Below, in pieces: positions 1-13,523 of a DNA stretch of 64,000 bases (positions are counted from its first letter, which is position 1; each line of letters starts with the position of its first letter). Made by a program: the position numbers and the translations under genes. Under the pieces are notes generated by a model. That model did no database searches, was not told the origin of the DNA, and worked only from the letters and a program-made list of their open reading frames with translations. Origin of the DNA: Actibacterium sp. (lineage in GTDB: Bacteria; Pseudomonadota; Alphaproteobacteria; Rhodobacterales; Rhodobacteraceae). The stretch is from assembly GCA_016278325.1 (NCBI GenBank), contig JADQCB010000017.1, positions 25,188 through 89,187 on the forward strand, read 5' to 3'.

Positions 1-67
1 GCCGCAGTTGAACAACCCCGGCCCCGTGCCTAGTCTTCGCCTTAGCCTGTCCCAGCCGGAGATCACG

Positions 68-2617
68 ATGAAAGACGCCACGCCGCAAGCCGTCCACCTG
101 GCCGATTACACAGCCCCCGGCTGGCTGGTCGACGAGGTCCGACTGACCTTTCGCCTGGCGCCGCGGGACACGCGCGTGATCTCGCGGATCGTCTTTCGCC
201 CCAATCCGGATGCGCCCGGGCAGGATTTCTTCCTGCACGGCGAACAGCTCGACCTGATCGGGGCCTGGATCGACGGCCAGCCGGTGCAACCGCGGATATC
301 GGCATCCGGCCTGACCTGCACGGTGCCCGACGGCCCCTTCGTCTGGGAGGCCGAGGTGCGGATCGCCCCGGAGGAAAATACCGCGCTGGAAGGGCTTTAC
401 ATGTCGAAAGGAATGTATTGCACCCAGTGCGAGGCCGAAGGGTTCCGCAAGATCACCTTCTACCCCGATCGTCCCGATGTGATGGCCCCTTTCACGGTGC
501 GGATCGAGGCGCCGGCCCCGGTTCTGTTATCCAATGGCAACCCGGTGGAGCGCGGACAGGACTGGGCCGAATGGCACGATCCCTGGCCCAAGCCGGCCTA
601 TCTGTTCGCGCTCGTGGCCGGCGACCTGCTGGCCGAGAAAGGCAGCTTCACCACCCGGTCGGGACGGGTGGTGCAGCTGAACATCTGGGTCCGCCCCGGC
701 GATGAGGGCAAGTGCGCCTATGCGCTGGACGCGCTCAAACGCGCCATGAAATGGGACGAGGAGGTCTATGGCCGCGAATACGATCTGGACGTGTTCAACA
801 TCGTCGCCGTGGACGATTTCAACATGGGCGCGATGGAGAACAAGGGGCTGAACATCTTCAACTCCAAATACGTCCTTGCCAGCCCCGAAACCGCGACCGA
901 CGACGATTTTGCCCGGATCGAGGCGATCATCGCGCATGAGTATTTCCATAACTGGACCGGCAACCGCATCACCTGCCGCGACTGGTTCCAGCTTTGCCTG
1001 AAGGAAGGGCTGACCGTGTTCCGCGATCAGCAGTTCTCGGGCGACATGCGCAGCCAGGCGGTCAAGCGGATCGAGGACGTGATGGCCCTGCGCGCCCGCC
1101 AGTTCCGCGAGGATAACGGCCCGCTGGCGCATCCGGTCCGGCCTGAAAGCTATGTCGAGATCAACAATTTCTACACCGCGACCGTCTATGAAAAGGGCGC
1201 CGAGGTGATCGGCATGCTCAAGCGCCTGGTCGGAGAGGCGCAGTATCGCAAGGCCCTGGCGCTGTATTTCGATCGCCACGATGGCGATGCCGCCACGATC
1301 GAGGATTGGCTGCGCGTGTTCGAGGACACCACCGGGCGCGACCTGACCCAGTTCCACCGCTGGTACACGCAAAGTGGCACGCCACGGCTGAAGGTCAGCG
1401 ATGACTTCACGAATGGCACCTATACGCTTCATTTCGAACAGGAAACGCCCCCAACGCCGGGACAGCCCGACAAGCGGCCCCAGGTGATCCCGATCGCCGT
1501 GGGGCTGCTCAACCCGAACGGGGACGAGGTGGTGCCGACCACCATGCTGGAAATGACCGGGGCGCGGCAGAGCTTCCACTTCGAGGGGCTTTCCAGCCGG
1601 CCGGTGCCGTCGCTTCTGCGCGGGTTCTCGGCCCCGGTGATCTTGCAGCGCGAAACCAGCACCGAAGAACTCGCGTTCCTGCTGGCGCATGACACGGACC
1701 CGTTCAACCGGTGGGAGGCCGGCCGAATGCTGGCCAAGGACGTTCTGATGCGCATGGTCGCGGATGGCGCCGCACCCGGGCCGGCCTATCTGGACGCGCT
1801 GCGCATGATGGCCGGGGACGAGGCGCTGGACCCGGCCTTTCGCGCGCTGGCGCTGCGACTGCCCTCCGAGGACGACATGGCGCAGTCGCTGCATGACAGC
1901 GGCATCACGCCCGATCCGCTGGCAATTCACGCCGCGGGCGAGAAGCTGAAGGCGGCCGTGGCCGGGCACCTGTCGGACATGCTGCCGCGGCTTTACGGCG
2001 CCATGATCTGCCCCGGCCCCTATTCGCCCGATGCCCGCGCCGCCGGGCGGCGTGCCTTGCGGCAGGCTGTGCTCGGCCTCGTCTCCCGGCTGAACGACGG
2101 CAAGCTCGCGGCGCGCCAGTATCACATGGCCGACAACATGACCGACCAGCTGGGCGCATTGTCCGCCCTTCTGGCGATCGGTCGCGGCCAGCAGGAGGTT
2201 GCCGCCTTTTACCGGCAATGGTCGGGCGATCGGCTGGTGCTGGACAAGTGGTTCGCGTTGCAAACGGGCATGGCAGCGCCGGACCAGGCCGCGCGCGTTG
2301 CGACTTCGCTGACCGCGCATCCCGATTTCGACTGGAAAAACCCGAACCGTTTCCGCGCGGTGATCGGCGCCTTGTCGATGAATGCCGCGGGGTTTCACGA
2401 CCCGTCGGGCGCGTCCTATGACCTGGTGGCGGACTGGCTGATCCGGCTGGACGCCATAAACCCGCAGACCGCGGCGCGCATGTCCACCGCCTTCGAGACC
2501 TGGCCGCGTTACGACGCCGACCGGCAGGCGCTGATCCGAAGCGCGCTGGAACGGATCCGCGATCGCCCGGAACTGAGCCGCGACATGTCCGAAATGATCG
2601 GCCGGATGCTGGGCTGA
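68..2617 (+). CDS. pepN: Aminopeptidase N (M1 zinc metallopeptidase)
   Basis: Cytosolic zinc aminopeptidase that removes N-terminal residues from peptides. The 849-residue product has the M1 hallmarks: the substrate-anchoring GAMEN motif at residues 254-258, then HEYFH at 290-294 with the third zinc ligand Glu at 313 (HEXXH-x18-E). The length and the long alpha-helical C-terminal half match the E. coli PepN subfamily. I chose the ATG at 68 because a GGAG lies 6 nt upstream; an in-frame TTG at 8 would add 20 residues that do not look like the family N-terminus. The gene stands alone; only about 110 nt follow before the next gene. Confidence 0.95.
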   Translation: MKDATPQAVHLADYTAPGWLVDEVRLTFRLAPRDTRVISRIVFRPNPDAPGQDFFLHGEQLDLIGAWIDGQPVQPRISASGLTCTVPDGPFVWEAEVRIAPEENTALEGLYMSKGMYCTQCEAEGFRKITFYPDRPDVMAPFTVRIEAPAPVLLSNGNPVERGQDWAEWHDPWPKPAYLFALVAGDLLAEKGSFTTRSGRVVQLNIWVRPGDEGKCAYALDALKRAMKWDEEVYGREYDLDVFNIVAVDDFNMGAMENKGLNIFNSKYVLASPETATDDDFARIEAIIAHEYFHNWTGNRITCRDWFQLCLKEGLTVFRDQQFSGDMRSQAVKRIEDVMALRARQFREDNGPLAHPVRPESYVEINNFYTATVYEKGAEVIGMLKRLVGEAQYRKALALYFDRHDGDAATIEDWLRVFEDTTGRDLTQFHRWYTQSGTPRLKVSDDFTNGTYTLHFEQETPPTPGQPDKRPQVIPIAVGLLNPNGDEVVPTTMLEMTGARQSFHFEGLSSRPVPSLLRGFSAPVILQRETSTEELAFLLAHDTDPFNRWEAGRMLAKDVLMRMVADGAAPGPAYLDALRMMAGDEALDPAFRALALRLPSEDDMAQSLHDSGITPDPLAIHAAGEKLKAAVAGHLSDMLPRLYGAMICPGPYSPDARAAGRRALRQAVLGLVSRLNDGKLAARQYHMADNMTDQLGALSALLAIGRGQQEVAAFYRQWSGDRLVLDKWFALQTGMAAPDQAARVATSLTAHPDFDWKNPNRFRAVIGALSMNAAGFHDPSGASYDLVADWLIRLDAINPQTAARMSTAFETWPRYDADRQALIRSALERIRDRPELSRDMSEMIGRMLG

Positions 2618-2729
2618 ACGTCGGCGCACGCGGTTTTTTGCCGCTTTCTTGCACGGCGTCATTGGCCCGCGGGGACGTTCGGGATATGAAACACGGTAAG
2701 GTGCACGTCGTCAGGACAATAACGGCAAC

Positions 2730-3623
2730 ATGGTCACGAGGCGCATGAAGGAACGAATCGACCCGCTGATCGAGGAGCGCGCCCCCTGGCTGTTCCGCGA
2801 CCACCCATGGAGCGCGCCGTCCCGGCACGTCCTGACCCGCCTGCTGGGCTATCCGCGCACGGTCGCCCTGGGCGAGGCGCTGCAGGATTACAGCGCATCG
2901 ACCATCATGGATGAAATGGCCCGTCTGCTGGCGCGCGACGTCCAGATCAGCGGGATCGAGAACATCCCCCGCTCGGGGCCGGCATTGATCGTGGCCAACC
3001 ATCCGACCGGCATCGCCGACGGGATCATGTTGTGGAAGGTCTTGTCGCCGGTCCGGCCCGACCTTTTCTTCTATGCCAACAGCGACATCCTGAAGGTGTT
3101 GCCGCAGATGGACGCGGTGATCGCGCCGGTGGAATGGCGGCCCGAAAAGCGCAGCCACGGCAAGACGCGCGAGACGATGGCCTATACCCGCGCGGCAATG
3201 GACAAGGGCCGGGCGGGGGTGATCTTTCCCTCGGGGCGCCTGGCCAAGCGGCGCGGGCTGCGGCTGCATGAGCGTCCCTGGATGGCATCGGCGGCAATGA
3301 TCGCGCGCAAGTTCGACGTGCCGGTGGTGCCGGTGAACATCCGGGCGCGCAATTCGGCGCTGTTCTACCTGTTCGACCTGATCCACCCGACGCTGCGCGA
3401 CATCACCTTGTTCCACGAGACCCTGAACAAGGCGCGCCAGCCCTATCGCGTGACCGTCGGCCCGCCGATCGCGGCCGCGGCGCTTCCGGGCACATCCGAT
3501 GCGGGAATCGAGGTGATGCGCCGGGCGACACTGGCACTGGGCGGGCGCTATGCGCCGACCGTCAGCCTGGTGGACAGCACGCGCCGGCCGGGCTGGGCCC
3601 GCGCCCTTTCGAGCAGCACCTGA
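2730..3623 (+). CDS. PlsC-like glycerolipid acyltransferase
   Basis: A 297-residue protein of the glycerolipid acyltransferase superfamily. It carries an NHPTGIADG block (His at about 91, Asp at about 97) matching the acyltransferase motif I, followed by an FPSGRLAK block that corresponds to the FPEGT substrate-binding motif. It probably transfers an acyl chain to a lysophospholipid or similar acceptor at the inner membrane. The spacing H-x5-D instead of H-x4-D is that of the divergent branch of the family, so the acceptor cannot be named. A second ATG at 2745 is also plausible as start. No operon partners: it is followed tail-to-tail by a lipoprotein gene on the other strand. Confidence 0.75.
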   Translation: MVTRRMKERIDPLIEERAPWLFRDHPWSAPSRHVLTRLLGYPRTVALGEALQDYSASTIMDEMARLLARDVQISGIENIPRSGPALIVANHPTGIADGIMLWKVLSPVRPDLFFYANSDILKVLPQMDAVIAPVEWRPEKRSHGKTRETMAYTRAAMDKGRAGVIFPSGRLAKRRGLRLHERPWMASAAMIARKFDVPVVPVNIRARNSALFYLFDLIHPTLRDITLFHETLNKARQPYRVTVGPPIAAAALPGTSDAGIEVMRRATLALGGRYAPTVSLVDSTRRPGWARALSSST

Positions 3624-3641
3624 GGCGCCGGCCCACGGTTC

Positions 3642-4244
3642 TCAACCCCGGCAATAGCTTTGCGACGATGTCCAGGCGGCCATCTCGCGCCGCTTTGCCG
3701 CGCTGTGGAACGGCCCCCAGTCGGCGGCGATTCCGTCGCCCCCCGCCGCGACCACGCCATCGCGCGCAACGGTGCGCGCCGCGATGCGAATCGCGCAGGA
3801 CAGATTCGCCGCCCCGTCCTTCAAGTCCTCGGCCGATCTGGCCGTGCAGCCATAGCCGCGCGCGGTGGCCGGCGCGATCTGCACCAGCCCGACCCAGCGG
3901 CCATCGCCGCCCACCGCCGCCGGGTTCCAGGTGCTTTCGTGTTTCGCCAGGGCCGAGAACAGGCCGGCCCAGAACGCCCGGCGATCCTGCACCGTGGCCT
4001 CGGCATAACCGGGGCACCATGTCTCGATATCGGCGGGAACGAGTTCCGCCAAAGTCGCGCCGTGGCCTTCAAGCGCGGCTAGCGACGCGCGCGTCCAGGC
4101 CCGTGCCTGTGCCTCGGGGCGCTGCGCGTCCCAGCGCATCGGCGGCAGGATCGAGGCGGGCGCGTTGTCCCGCCTGGACACGGGCGCCGTGTCGCAGGCC
4201 GTCAGCGCAATGGCCATGCCGATCACCGCGAGCAATGCTTTCAT
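3642..4244 (-). CDS. Lipoprotein with transglycosylase SLT-like domain
   Basis: Predicted outer- or inner-membrane lipoprotein of 200 residues. The start at 4244 gives a classic lipoprotein signal peptide ending in the lipobox LTAC, with the lipidated Cys at residue 17. The central part resembles soluble lytic transglycosylases: an HES triad with the likely catalytic Glu at 103, then a GLVQIAPATARGYGC block equivalent to the GLMQI motif of the family. It would cleave peptidoglycan glycan strands. An in-frame upstream extension to 4421 overlaps the gatB start and lacks a signal sequence, so I rejected it. Transcribed divergently from gatB. Confidence 0.75.
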   Translation of the reverse strand: MKALLAVIGMAIALTACDTAPVSRRDNAPASILPPMRWDAQRPEAQARAWTRASLAALEGHGATLAELVPADIETWCPGYAEATVQDRRAFWAGLFSALAKHESTWNPAAVGGDGRWVGLVQIAPATARGYGCTARSAEDLKDGAANLSCAIRIAARTVARDGVVAAGGDGIAADWGPFHSAAKRREMAAWTSSQSYCRG

Positions 4245-4420
4245 CGGGTCATGCCCCTTGCAACACGGCCCCCTGCGGCCCGCGGCAGCGACGATGCCGG
4301 CAAAACGGATTGCCGGCAAGCGCCCGGCCCCGCGATCGGCGGATGCCCGCCGCCCCTTGCCCTGTCCGGGCGGCTGTCCTAAGACCGCTCTGACCCTTTT
4401 TGCGAAGGACCCGTGATCCA

Positions 4421-5935
4421 ATGCTCGACCATCTGACCCACACCGCCCCCGACCCCAGGACCATCGCCGGCACCACCGGCGACTGGGAGCTCGTGATCGG
4501 GCTGGAGGTTCACGCGCAGATTGCCAGCAAGGCCAAGCTGTTCTCCGGCGCCTCGACGCAATTCGGCGCCGAGCCGAATTCCAACGTGTCCTTCGTCGAT
4601 GCCGCCATGCCGGGCATGTTGCCGGTGATCAACGCGTTCTGCATCGAACAGGCGGTGCGCACCGGGCTGGGGCTGAAGGCGAAGATCAATCTGTGGTCGG
4701 CCTTCGATCGCAAGAACTATTTCTATCCCGACCTGCCGCAGGGCTATCAGATCAGCCAGCTCTATCACCCGATCGTGGGCGAGGGCGAGGTGCTGGTGGA
4801 CATGGGCCCCGGCATCGCCCGGCGGGTGCGGATCGAACGCATCCATATCGAGCAGGACGCCGGCAAGTCGATCCACGACATGGACCCGGGCGTTTCCTTC
4901 GTCGATCTCAACCGCACCGGCGTCGCGCTGATGGAGATCGTCAGCCGCCCCGACATCCGCGGCCCGGAAGAGGCCGCCGCCTATGTCGGCAAGCTGCGCC
5001 AGATCATGCGCTATCTGGGCACCTGCGACGGAAACATGCAGAACGGCAACCTGCGCGCCGACGTGAACGTGTCGGTCTGCCGGCCCGGTGACTATGAGAA
5101 ATACCAGCAGACGCAGGATTTCGCGCATCTCGGCACGCGCTGCGAGATCAAGAACATGAACTCGATGCGCTTCATCCAGCAGGCGATCGAATACGAGGCG
5201 CGGCGCCAGATCGCGATCATCGAGGATGGCGGCAGCGTGGTGCAGGAGACACGCCTTTACGATCCCGACAAGGGCGAGACACGCTCGATGCGTTCGAAGG
5301 AAGAGGCGCATGACTATCGCTATTTCCCCTGCCCCGACCTTCTGCCGCTGGAGATCGAACAGGACTGGGTGGACAGCATCCGCGATGCGCTGCCCGAGCT
5401 GCCGGACGAAAAGAAGGCCCGCTTCGTTACCGGGTTCGGCCTGACCGAATATGATGCCAGCGTGCTGACCGCCGAGACCGAGGCCGCGGCCTATTTCGAG
5501 GCGGTGGCCGAGGGGCGCGACGGCAAGGCGGCGGCGAACTGGGTCATCAACGAGCTGTTCGGACGGCTGAAGAAGGATGAGCGCGACATCACCGACAGCC
5601 CCGTGAGCCCGGAACAGCTGGGCGGGATCCTGGACCTGATCGCCCGGGGCGACATCTCGGGCAAGATCGCCAAGGAACTGTTCGAGATCGTCTACACCGA
5701 GGGCGGCGACCCGGCCGAGATCGTCGCGGCGCGCGGCATGAAACAGGTCACCGACATGGGCGCGATCGAGGCGGCGGTGGACGAGATCATGGCCGCCAAC
5801 CCCGCCCAGGTGGAAAAGGCGCAAGCCAACCCCAAGCTGGCCGGCTGGTTCGTGGGCCAGGTGATGAAGGCCACCGGCGGCAAGGCCAATCCCAAGGCCG
5901 TGAACGAGGTCGTGACCGCGCGGCTGGGGCTGTAA
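4421..5935 (+). CDS. gatB: Aspartyl/glutamyl-tRNA(Asn/Gln) amidotransferase subunit B
   Basis: GatB subunit of GatCAB, which converts mischarged Glu-tRNA(Gln) and Asp-tRNA(Asn) into Gln-tRNA and Asn-tRNA in the cytosol. The 504-residue length is typical. Visible family blocks are GLEVHAQ near the N-terminus, the metal/ATP-region signature [16 protein letters not shown], and the C-terminal YqeY-like helical domain ending in [12 protein letters not shown]. The ATG at 4421 matches the usual alphaproteobacterial start (MLD.LTH...GDWELVIG). gatA and gatC are not in the window, so the subunits are not all encoded together. Confidence 0.96.
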   Translation: MLDHLTHTAPDPRTIAGTTGDWELVIGLEVHAQIASKAKLFSGASTQFGAEPNSNVSFVDAAMPGMLPVINAFCIEQAVRTGLGLKAKINLWSAFDRKNYFYPDLPQGYQISQLYHPIVGEGEVLVDMGPGIARRVRIERIHIEQDAGKSIHDMDPGVSFVDLNRTGVALMEIVSRPDIRGPEEAAAYVGKLRQIMRYLGTCDGNMQNGNLRADVNVSVCRPGDYEKYQQTQDFAHLGTRCEIKNMNSMRFIQQAIEYEARRQIAIIEDGGSVVQETRLYDPDKGETRSMRSKEEAHDYRYFPCPDLLPLEIEQDWVDSIRDALPELPDEKKARFVTGFGLTEYDASVLTAETEAAAYFEAVAEGRDGKAAANWVINELFGRLKKDERDITDSPVSPEQLGGILDLIARGDISGKIAKELFEIVYTEGGDPAEIVAARGMKQVTDMGAIEAAVDEIMAANPAQVEKAQANPKLAGWFVGQVMKATGGKANPKAVNEVVTARLGL

Positions 5936-6183
5936 GGCCGCCGGCGCGGCAGGATGCAACGGATGAACGGCGCGATTGCCCCGCCTGTTGCCGACCGGAC
6001 AGCCCCGTGCCCATCGGCGGGCCGCGCGATCACGATCGGGATCGACGACGATGCCGCCCGGATGGCCCAAACGCGGGATTTGGCCTGAAACATTGCCTTG
6101 CCGGCCAGCCCGCTTGCGGAAAACCCCGCGATATGTGAAACGATCTGCCCGCGATGACGGCGGATCTTCGGTAAGGACGGGAC

Positions 6184-6621
6184 ATGCAGCAGTATGAATA
6201 CAAGGTCGTGCCGGCACCGATTAAGGGCGAGCGCGCGCGTGGCGTCAAATCGGTGCCGGATCGCTTTGCCCACACGCTGACCACCCTGATGAACCAGATG
6301 GCCGTCGAAGGCTGGGAATACCTGCGCGCCGAGACACTGCCCTGCGAAGAACGCAGCGGGCTGACCGGCCGGACGCGGAATTTCCAGAACATGCTGGTGT
6401 TCCGCCGGACGATCCGCCCGGTCACCGCCACCGACGACGCCGCGCCCGACACAGCGGCGCCCGCCACACCCGAAGAGTTTGCAAGCGCGGCGGCGGCCTC
6501 CTTGACGGTTGCGGGGGCCGAAGGCACGCCCCCCGAAATCGGCGATGCGCGGTCAGCCTCGGGCGCGGCGCCGGCAATCGGCCCCGCGCGCAAGGACAAG
6601 GATGACCCGCGCGCCGGGTGA
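6184..6621 (+). CDS. DUF4177 domain protein
   Basis: A 145-residue protein with an N-terminal DUF4177 domain (YEYKVVPAP... MNQMAVEGWEYLRAETLP... MLVFRR, residues about 4-75). The C-terminal half is a low-complexity Ala/Thr/Pro/Glu tail without recognisable structure. The function of the family is unknown; it is small and soluble. The start is supported by a GGTAAGGAC purine-rich stretch just upstream. It ends 4 nt from the end of convergent bolA. Confidence 0.75.
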   Translation: MQQYEYKVVPAPIKGERARGVKSVPDRFAHTLTTLMNQMAVEGWEYLRAETLPCEERSGLTGRTRNFQNMLVFRRTIRPVTATDDAAPDTAAPATPEEFASAAAASLTVAGAEGTPPEIGDARSASGAAPAIGPARKDKDDPRAG

Positions 6622-6625
6622 CCCG

Positions 6626-6886
6626 TCAGCCCGCCTCGATCCGCAGTGCCAGCGCGTGAATCTCGCCGACCAGATCGGCCCCCAGGGCCGCATGCACGGC
6701 CCGATGTTGCTCGATCCGGGTCATCCCGGCAAAGGCCGGGGCCGCGATCTCGACCCGGAAATGGCTCTGCCCCCCCTCGCGATAGCCGGCATGGCCCCTG
6801 TGCCGCTCGCTTTCATCCTCCACCGACAGCCGCGTGGGCTGGAACGCCTCGGTGAGTTTCGTTCGAATCCGCTCTTCAACCCGCAT
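6626..6886 (-). CDS. bolA: BolA family protein
   Basis: BolA-like protein of 86 residues. It shows the family core: an N-terminal amphipathic helix (VEERIRTKLTEAF), a strand with SERHRGHAGYREGG, and the C-terminal QHRAVHAALGADLV helix that carries a conserved His. BolA proteins partner with monothiol glutaredoxins in iron-sulfur cluster handling and iron sensing; that role is taken from the family. The gene is divergent from the neighbouring J-domain gene, with 75 nt between the two starts. Confidence 0.9.
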   Translation of the reverse strand: MRVEERIRTKLTEAFQPTRLSVEDESERHRGHAGYREGGQSHFRVEIAAPAFAGMTRIEQHRAVHAALGADLVGEIHALALRIEAG

Positions 6887-6961
6887 TTTTTATCCATGCC
6901 CCCTTCATTCCGGCGACCAAACCCTTAAACTCTGTCGTCCGAGTCGAAAAGGTGCCAGACC

Positions 6962-7594
6962 ATGCGCAAGACCGATCCCTTCGGATTCGACATTTCCGTG
7001 TCGGCGGACAAGAAGAAACGGACCCGCGGAAAACGCGGCATGTCCGGGGCGTTCGAGACGTCGACGCGCGAATGCGATCATCCCGGCTGCGACAAGCGCG
7101 GCCAGTATCGCGCACCGCGGTCGCCCGACCAGCTGGACGAGTATCTGTGGTTCTGCAAGGAACATGTGCGCGAATACAATCTGAAATGGAACTTCTTCAA
7201 CGGCGCGACCGAGGAAGAGTTCGAGGACCAGATCGGCAATGACCGGGTCTGGGGGCGGTCCACCCGTCCCTTCGCCAGCAAGGAGGAACAGCGCGCCTGG
7301 GCGCGTCTGGGTGTGGACGATCCGCACCAGGTGCTGGGCGCCAACGCCACGCGAAATCCCGGCCGCAGCGCCGGCGGAACGACCCGACGCCTGCCGCCCA
7401 CCGAACGCAAGGCGCTCGAGATCCTGGAGGCGCGCGACCACTGGACCAAGACCGATATCCGAAAGCAGTACCGGTCGCTGGTCAAGGATCTGCACCCGGA
7501 CATGAACGGTGGAAACCGCGCCGACGAAGAACGCCTTCAGGAAGTCGTCTGGGCCTGGGACCAGATCAAGGACAGCCGCAGCTTCACCGAATGA
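6962..7594 (+). CDS. J-domain protein with N-terminal Cys/His cluster
   Basis: A 210-residue cytosolic protein. Residues about 155-205 form a short C-terminal J domain with the diagnostic HPD at 178-180, the signature that stimulates DnaK-type ATPase. The N-terminal part has a possible metal site: Cys38-x4-Cys43 and Cys65-x2-His68. There is no G/F region or DnaJ zinc-finger repeat, so it is a specialised co-chaperone and not DnaJ itself. The gene is divergent from bolA; in related bacteria similar J proteins lie near bolA, which suggests a link, but its client is unknown. The start follows a GGTGCC spacer and is the first good ATG. Confidence 0.75.
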   Translation: MRKTDPFGFDISVSADKKKRTRGKRGMSGAFETSTRECDHPGCDKRGQYRAPRSPDQLDEYLWFCKEHVREYNLKWNFFNGATEEEFEDQIGNDRVWGRSTRPFASKEEQRAWARLGVDDPHQVLGANATRNPGRSAGGTTRRLPPTERKALEILEARDHWTKTDIRKQYRSLVKDLHPDMNGGNRADEERLQEVVWAWDQIKDSRSFTE

Positions 7595-7676
7595 CCGGGC
7601 CCGCGGCCCCAGGATTGCACCGTGCTGCGGCACCCGTGGCCCGGGAGGTGTGTCCTGTTAACGCTATCGCGGCGGC

Positions 7677-7704
7677 TTGAAACATGCGCTATCCCTGCTA
7701 TGAC
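7677..7704 (+). promoter_or_regulatory. Candidate sigma-70 promoter of eno
   Basis: TTGAAA at 7677-7682 and TATGAC at 7699-7704 are separated by 16 bp and lie 36 bp before the eno start codon. Both boxes are close to consensus in an otherwise GC-rich region. Inferred from pattern only. Confidence 0.4.
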
Positions 7705-7724
7705 ACGGGCAATCCCTGCTTTAG

Positions 7725-9017
<1,293 letters not shown>

Positions 9018-9035
9018 GCCATCACGCCTGACCGC

Positions 9036-9070
9036 AAGGGGCGTGCCGGACTGTCCGCGCCGCGCCCCTT
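9036..9070. terminator. Inverted repeat between convergent eno and DUF1223 gene
   Basis: AAGGGGCG at 9036-9043 pairs with CGCCCCTT at 9063-9070, with a smaller CGGA/TCCG stem inside the loop. It sits between two convergent stop codons and could act as a two-way terminator, though there is no T-tract on either side. Confidence 0.3.
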
Positions 9071-9772
9071 CTAGCGCAGGCGCGCGGCGGCAAGGATCGG
9101 GCCGGGGCCGCGTTGCTGCATGATCGCGACGACGGGCTGGCCGGACGATATCTCGAAGCTCATGCGGAAGGGATATGTCCCGTCCCATGTGGCGACCTGG
9201 TTCCAGGCGGTGACGATATTCGAATAGGTTATCGTCCGGCCCGCGTTCTCCCCCCGTGTTATCGTCACGGTCTGCCGGGGAATGTAGCGCACCAGTTGCA
9301 GCACCGCCTCGCCCGGCATGGGCGTTTCGGCCCGTGCGGTGACGATGATCCGATCGCCCTGCCGGGTCATCTGCATGAGGACGGGCGCGGCGGCGGCCTG
9401 ATGGCGCTGGATCAGTTCGACCAGCTCCATCGGCTGATGGCCGGCAAGCTGCTGCACGCCATCGACCACCATCTGCGGCGTATAGATCATGTGGCTGCCT
9501 GCCACGCGGGCATAGGCCTTTTGACGCCGGGTATTGTCCGGGTCGCCGAAGATGTCCTTCCAGCCGATATAGTCCCAGTAATCGACATGCAGCGCCAGGG
9601 CGATCACATCGTCGCGCGGTGCCAGCTTGGCAAGCAGCGCATCCGCCGGCGGGCAGGACGAACAGCCCTGCGACGTGAAAAGCTCGACCACGACCGGACT
9701 GCGATCTTGCGCCGTCGCCGCACCGGACAACCCGATCCAGACAACAGCGAACAAGCTGATGATGCGCCCCAT
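9071..9772 (-). CDS. DUF1223 secreted thioredoxin-like protein
   Basis: A 233-residue protein with a cleavable signal peptide (hydrophobic core then ATAQ, cleavage near residue 22). The mature part begins VVVELFTSQGCSSCPPAD, so it has a thioredoxin-like fold with a CSSC redox pair, followed by conserved DYWDYIGWKD and RQKAYAR blocks. These features fit the DUF1223 family. The protein should act in the periplasm, but substrate and partner are unknown. It is divergent from acnA (223 nt between starts). Confidence 0.85.
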   Translation of the reverse strand: MGRIISLFAVVWIGLSGAATAQDRSPVVVELFTSQGCSSCPPADALLAKLAPRDDVIALALHVDYWDYIGWKDIFGDPDNTRRQKAYARVAGSHMIYTPQMVVDGVQQLAGHQPMELVELIQRHQAAAAPVLMQMTRQGDRIIVTARAETPMPGEAVLQLVRYIPRQTVTITRGENAGRTITYSNIVTAWNQVATWDGTYPFRMSFEISSGQPVVAIMQQRGPGPILAAARLR

Positions 9773-9995
9773 GTATCAGACTTTCCCGTATCCTGTTTCC
9801 CGAAGACGTTCCTATTCCAGCTTTCCGGTCCGGGCCAATCAAGGTTTAGCGAGGCCGCGGATCGGCCCGCGGCAGGTTCGGGATTTTTTGGTGTGCAATG
9901 GTATACAAATTTCGCCTCTCCCCCTTGAACGAAGCCGCGCAATGCGGCAAATGCAATGCAAGCCTGAACCCTGAAGCGATCGAGGGAGCAACCCC

Positions 9996-12770
<2,775 letters not shown>

Positions 12771-12809
12771 GCCTCGAGGCCTGCGCGCCTTGCGCCGGGC
12801 CTGAAAGAA

Positions 12810-12838
12810 GATCCTGCCGGGGCTAACCCGGCAGGATC
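12810..12838 (+). terminator. Hairpin after acnA
   Basis: A perfect 12-bp stem (GATCCTGCCGGG at 12810-12821, CCCGGCAGGATC at 12827-12838) with a 5-nt loop lies 40 bp after the acnA stop. It lacks a T-tract, so it may stabilise the mRNA 3' end or work with Rho and not as a full intrinsic terminator. Confidence 0.5.
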
Positions 12839-12966
12839 ATCCCTGCCGGAAAGCGCCGCGGGGTTCTCCTGCGGCACCGGGTCGATCGATCGATTACTTT
12901 GACTTGCCCGGCGCGACCTGTGCAGGATTTCACCCTGCGTGGGTTCAGGTCCGGGAGGGCTGCAAC

Positions 12967-13227
12967 ATGCCGAAATTCATCGCAACGCATGAGGGCGCTG
13001 ACACCGCCCGCTGGCTGGCCTCGACCGGGCTGGAAGAAATCTTCGGCAAGGTCGCGACGAACATCACCCGATTCGTGCATCCCGATGGCGGCAATCTGGC
13101 CGCGATTTCGGCGGAGGTCACCGAATTGGCGGGTTTCGACGCGGCCAACAAGAGCGCGGCCAACGCGGCGGCGATGAAGGATGCCGGCCTGCGCCCCGAG
13201 ACCCTCGTCATCTACATGGAAAGCTGA
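12967..13227 (+). CDS. Small conserved-looking protein, function unknown
   Basis: An 86-residue Ala-rich, probably cytosolic protein starting MPKFIATHEGAD. I do not recognise a domain. The start is supported by GGGAGG 8 nt upstream, and codon use is like that of neighbouring genes. A TTGACT hexamer at 12899-12904 could be a -35 box, but no good -10 follows. An in-frame upstream extension to 12904 has no ribosome-binding site. It is monocistronic, between acnA and the ccm cluster. Confidence 0.55.
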   Translation: MPKFIATHEGADTARWLASTGLEEIFGKVATNITRFVHPDGGNLAAISAEVTELAGFDAANKSAANAAAMKDAGLRPETLVIYMES

Positions 13228-13427
13228 CCGGTCCAGGCCCTGGCCGGTCCGTCACCACGGGGGATGATTCGCTGCCGCGCGCCCGGACCTTGCGCCAACC
13301 GTTGCCTGCGCCTGGCGACCGTCGCTGCAACGGGGTCAATCGGCCCGCTCGGACAGAATTGGTGCCAATGAACGCCGCCCGAGAGGAAATCCGGGCCGGG
13401 CGGCAGGGTTTGCGCTATAGCGAGGCC

Positions 13428-13523
13428 ATGAAATATCTGACCCGCAGTTCCACGCTTGCCATGCCAATGTTCGAGGCGCTGGCTTTCACGGCTTTCATCC
13501 TGCTGATGGCCGGCAATGCCTAG
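13428..13523 (+). CDS. Possible 31-residue membrane peptide
   Basis: A short open frame encoding a 31-residue peptide whose second half (about residues 14-30) is one hydrophobic segment suited to the membrane. The stop codon overlaps that of convergent ccmG by 3 nt. An in-frame ATG at 13368 would give a 51-residue form. No clear ribosome-binding site is visible, so this may be chance. The rest of the 13228-13519 gap holds nothing else I can recognise. Confidence 0.25.
   Translation: MKYLTRSSTLAMPMFEALAFTAFILLMAGNA

Noticed and set aside
2630..2650. GCGG-TTTTTTG-CCGC hairpin after pepN
   Set aside because: Only four pairs and the T run is in the loop; too weak to call a terminator.
527..2662. 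A 711-codon open frame on the minus strand of pepN
   Set aside because: High-GC antisense shadow of a well-supported gene; the product is rich in Arg/His/Gly and shows no domain.
4379..6217. A 612-codon open frame on the minus strand over gatB
   Set aside because: Antisense to the conserved gatB gene; shadow composition and no domain.
12899..12928. TTGACT with a possible promoter for the 86-residue protein
   Set aside because: The -35 is good, but no -10 hexamer with better than three matches lies at a suitable distance.
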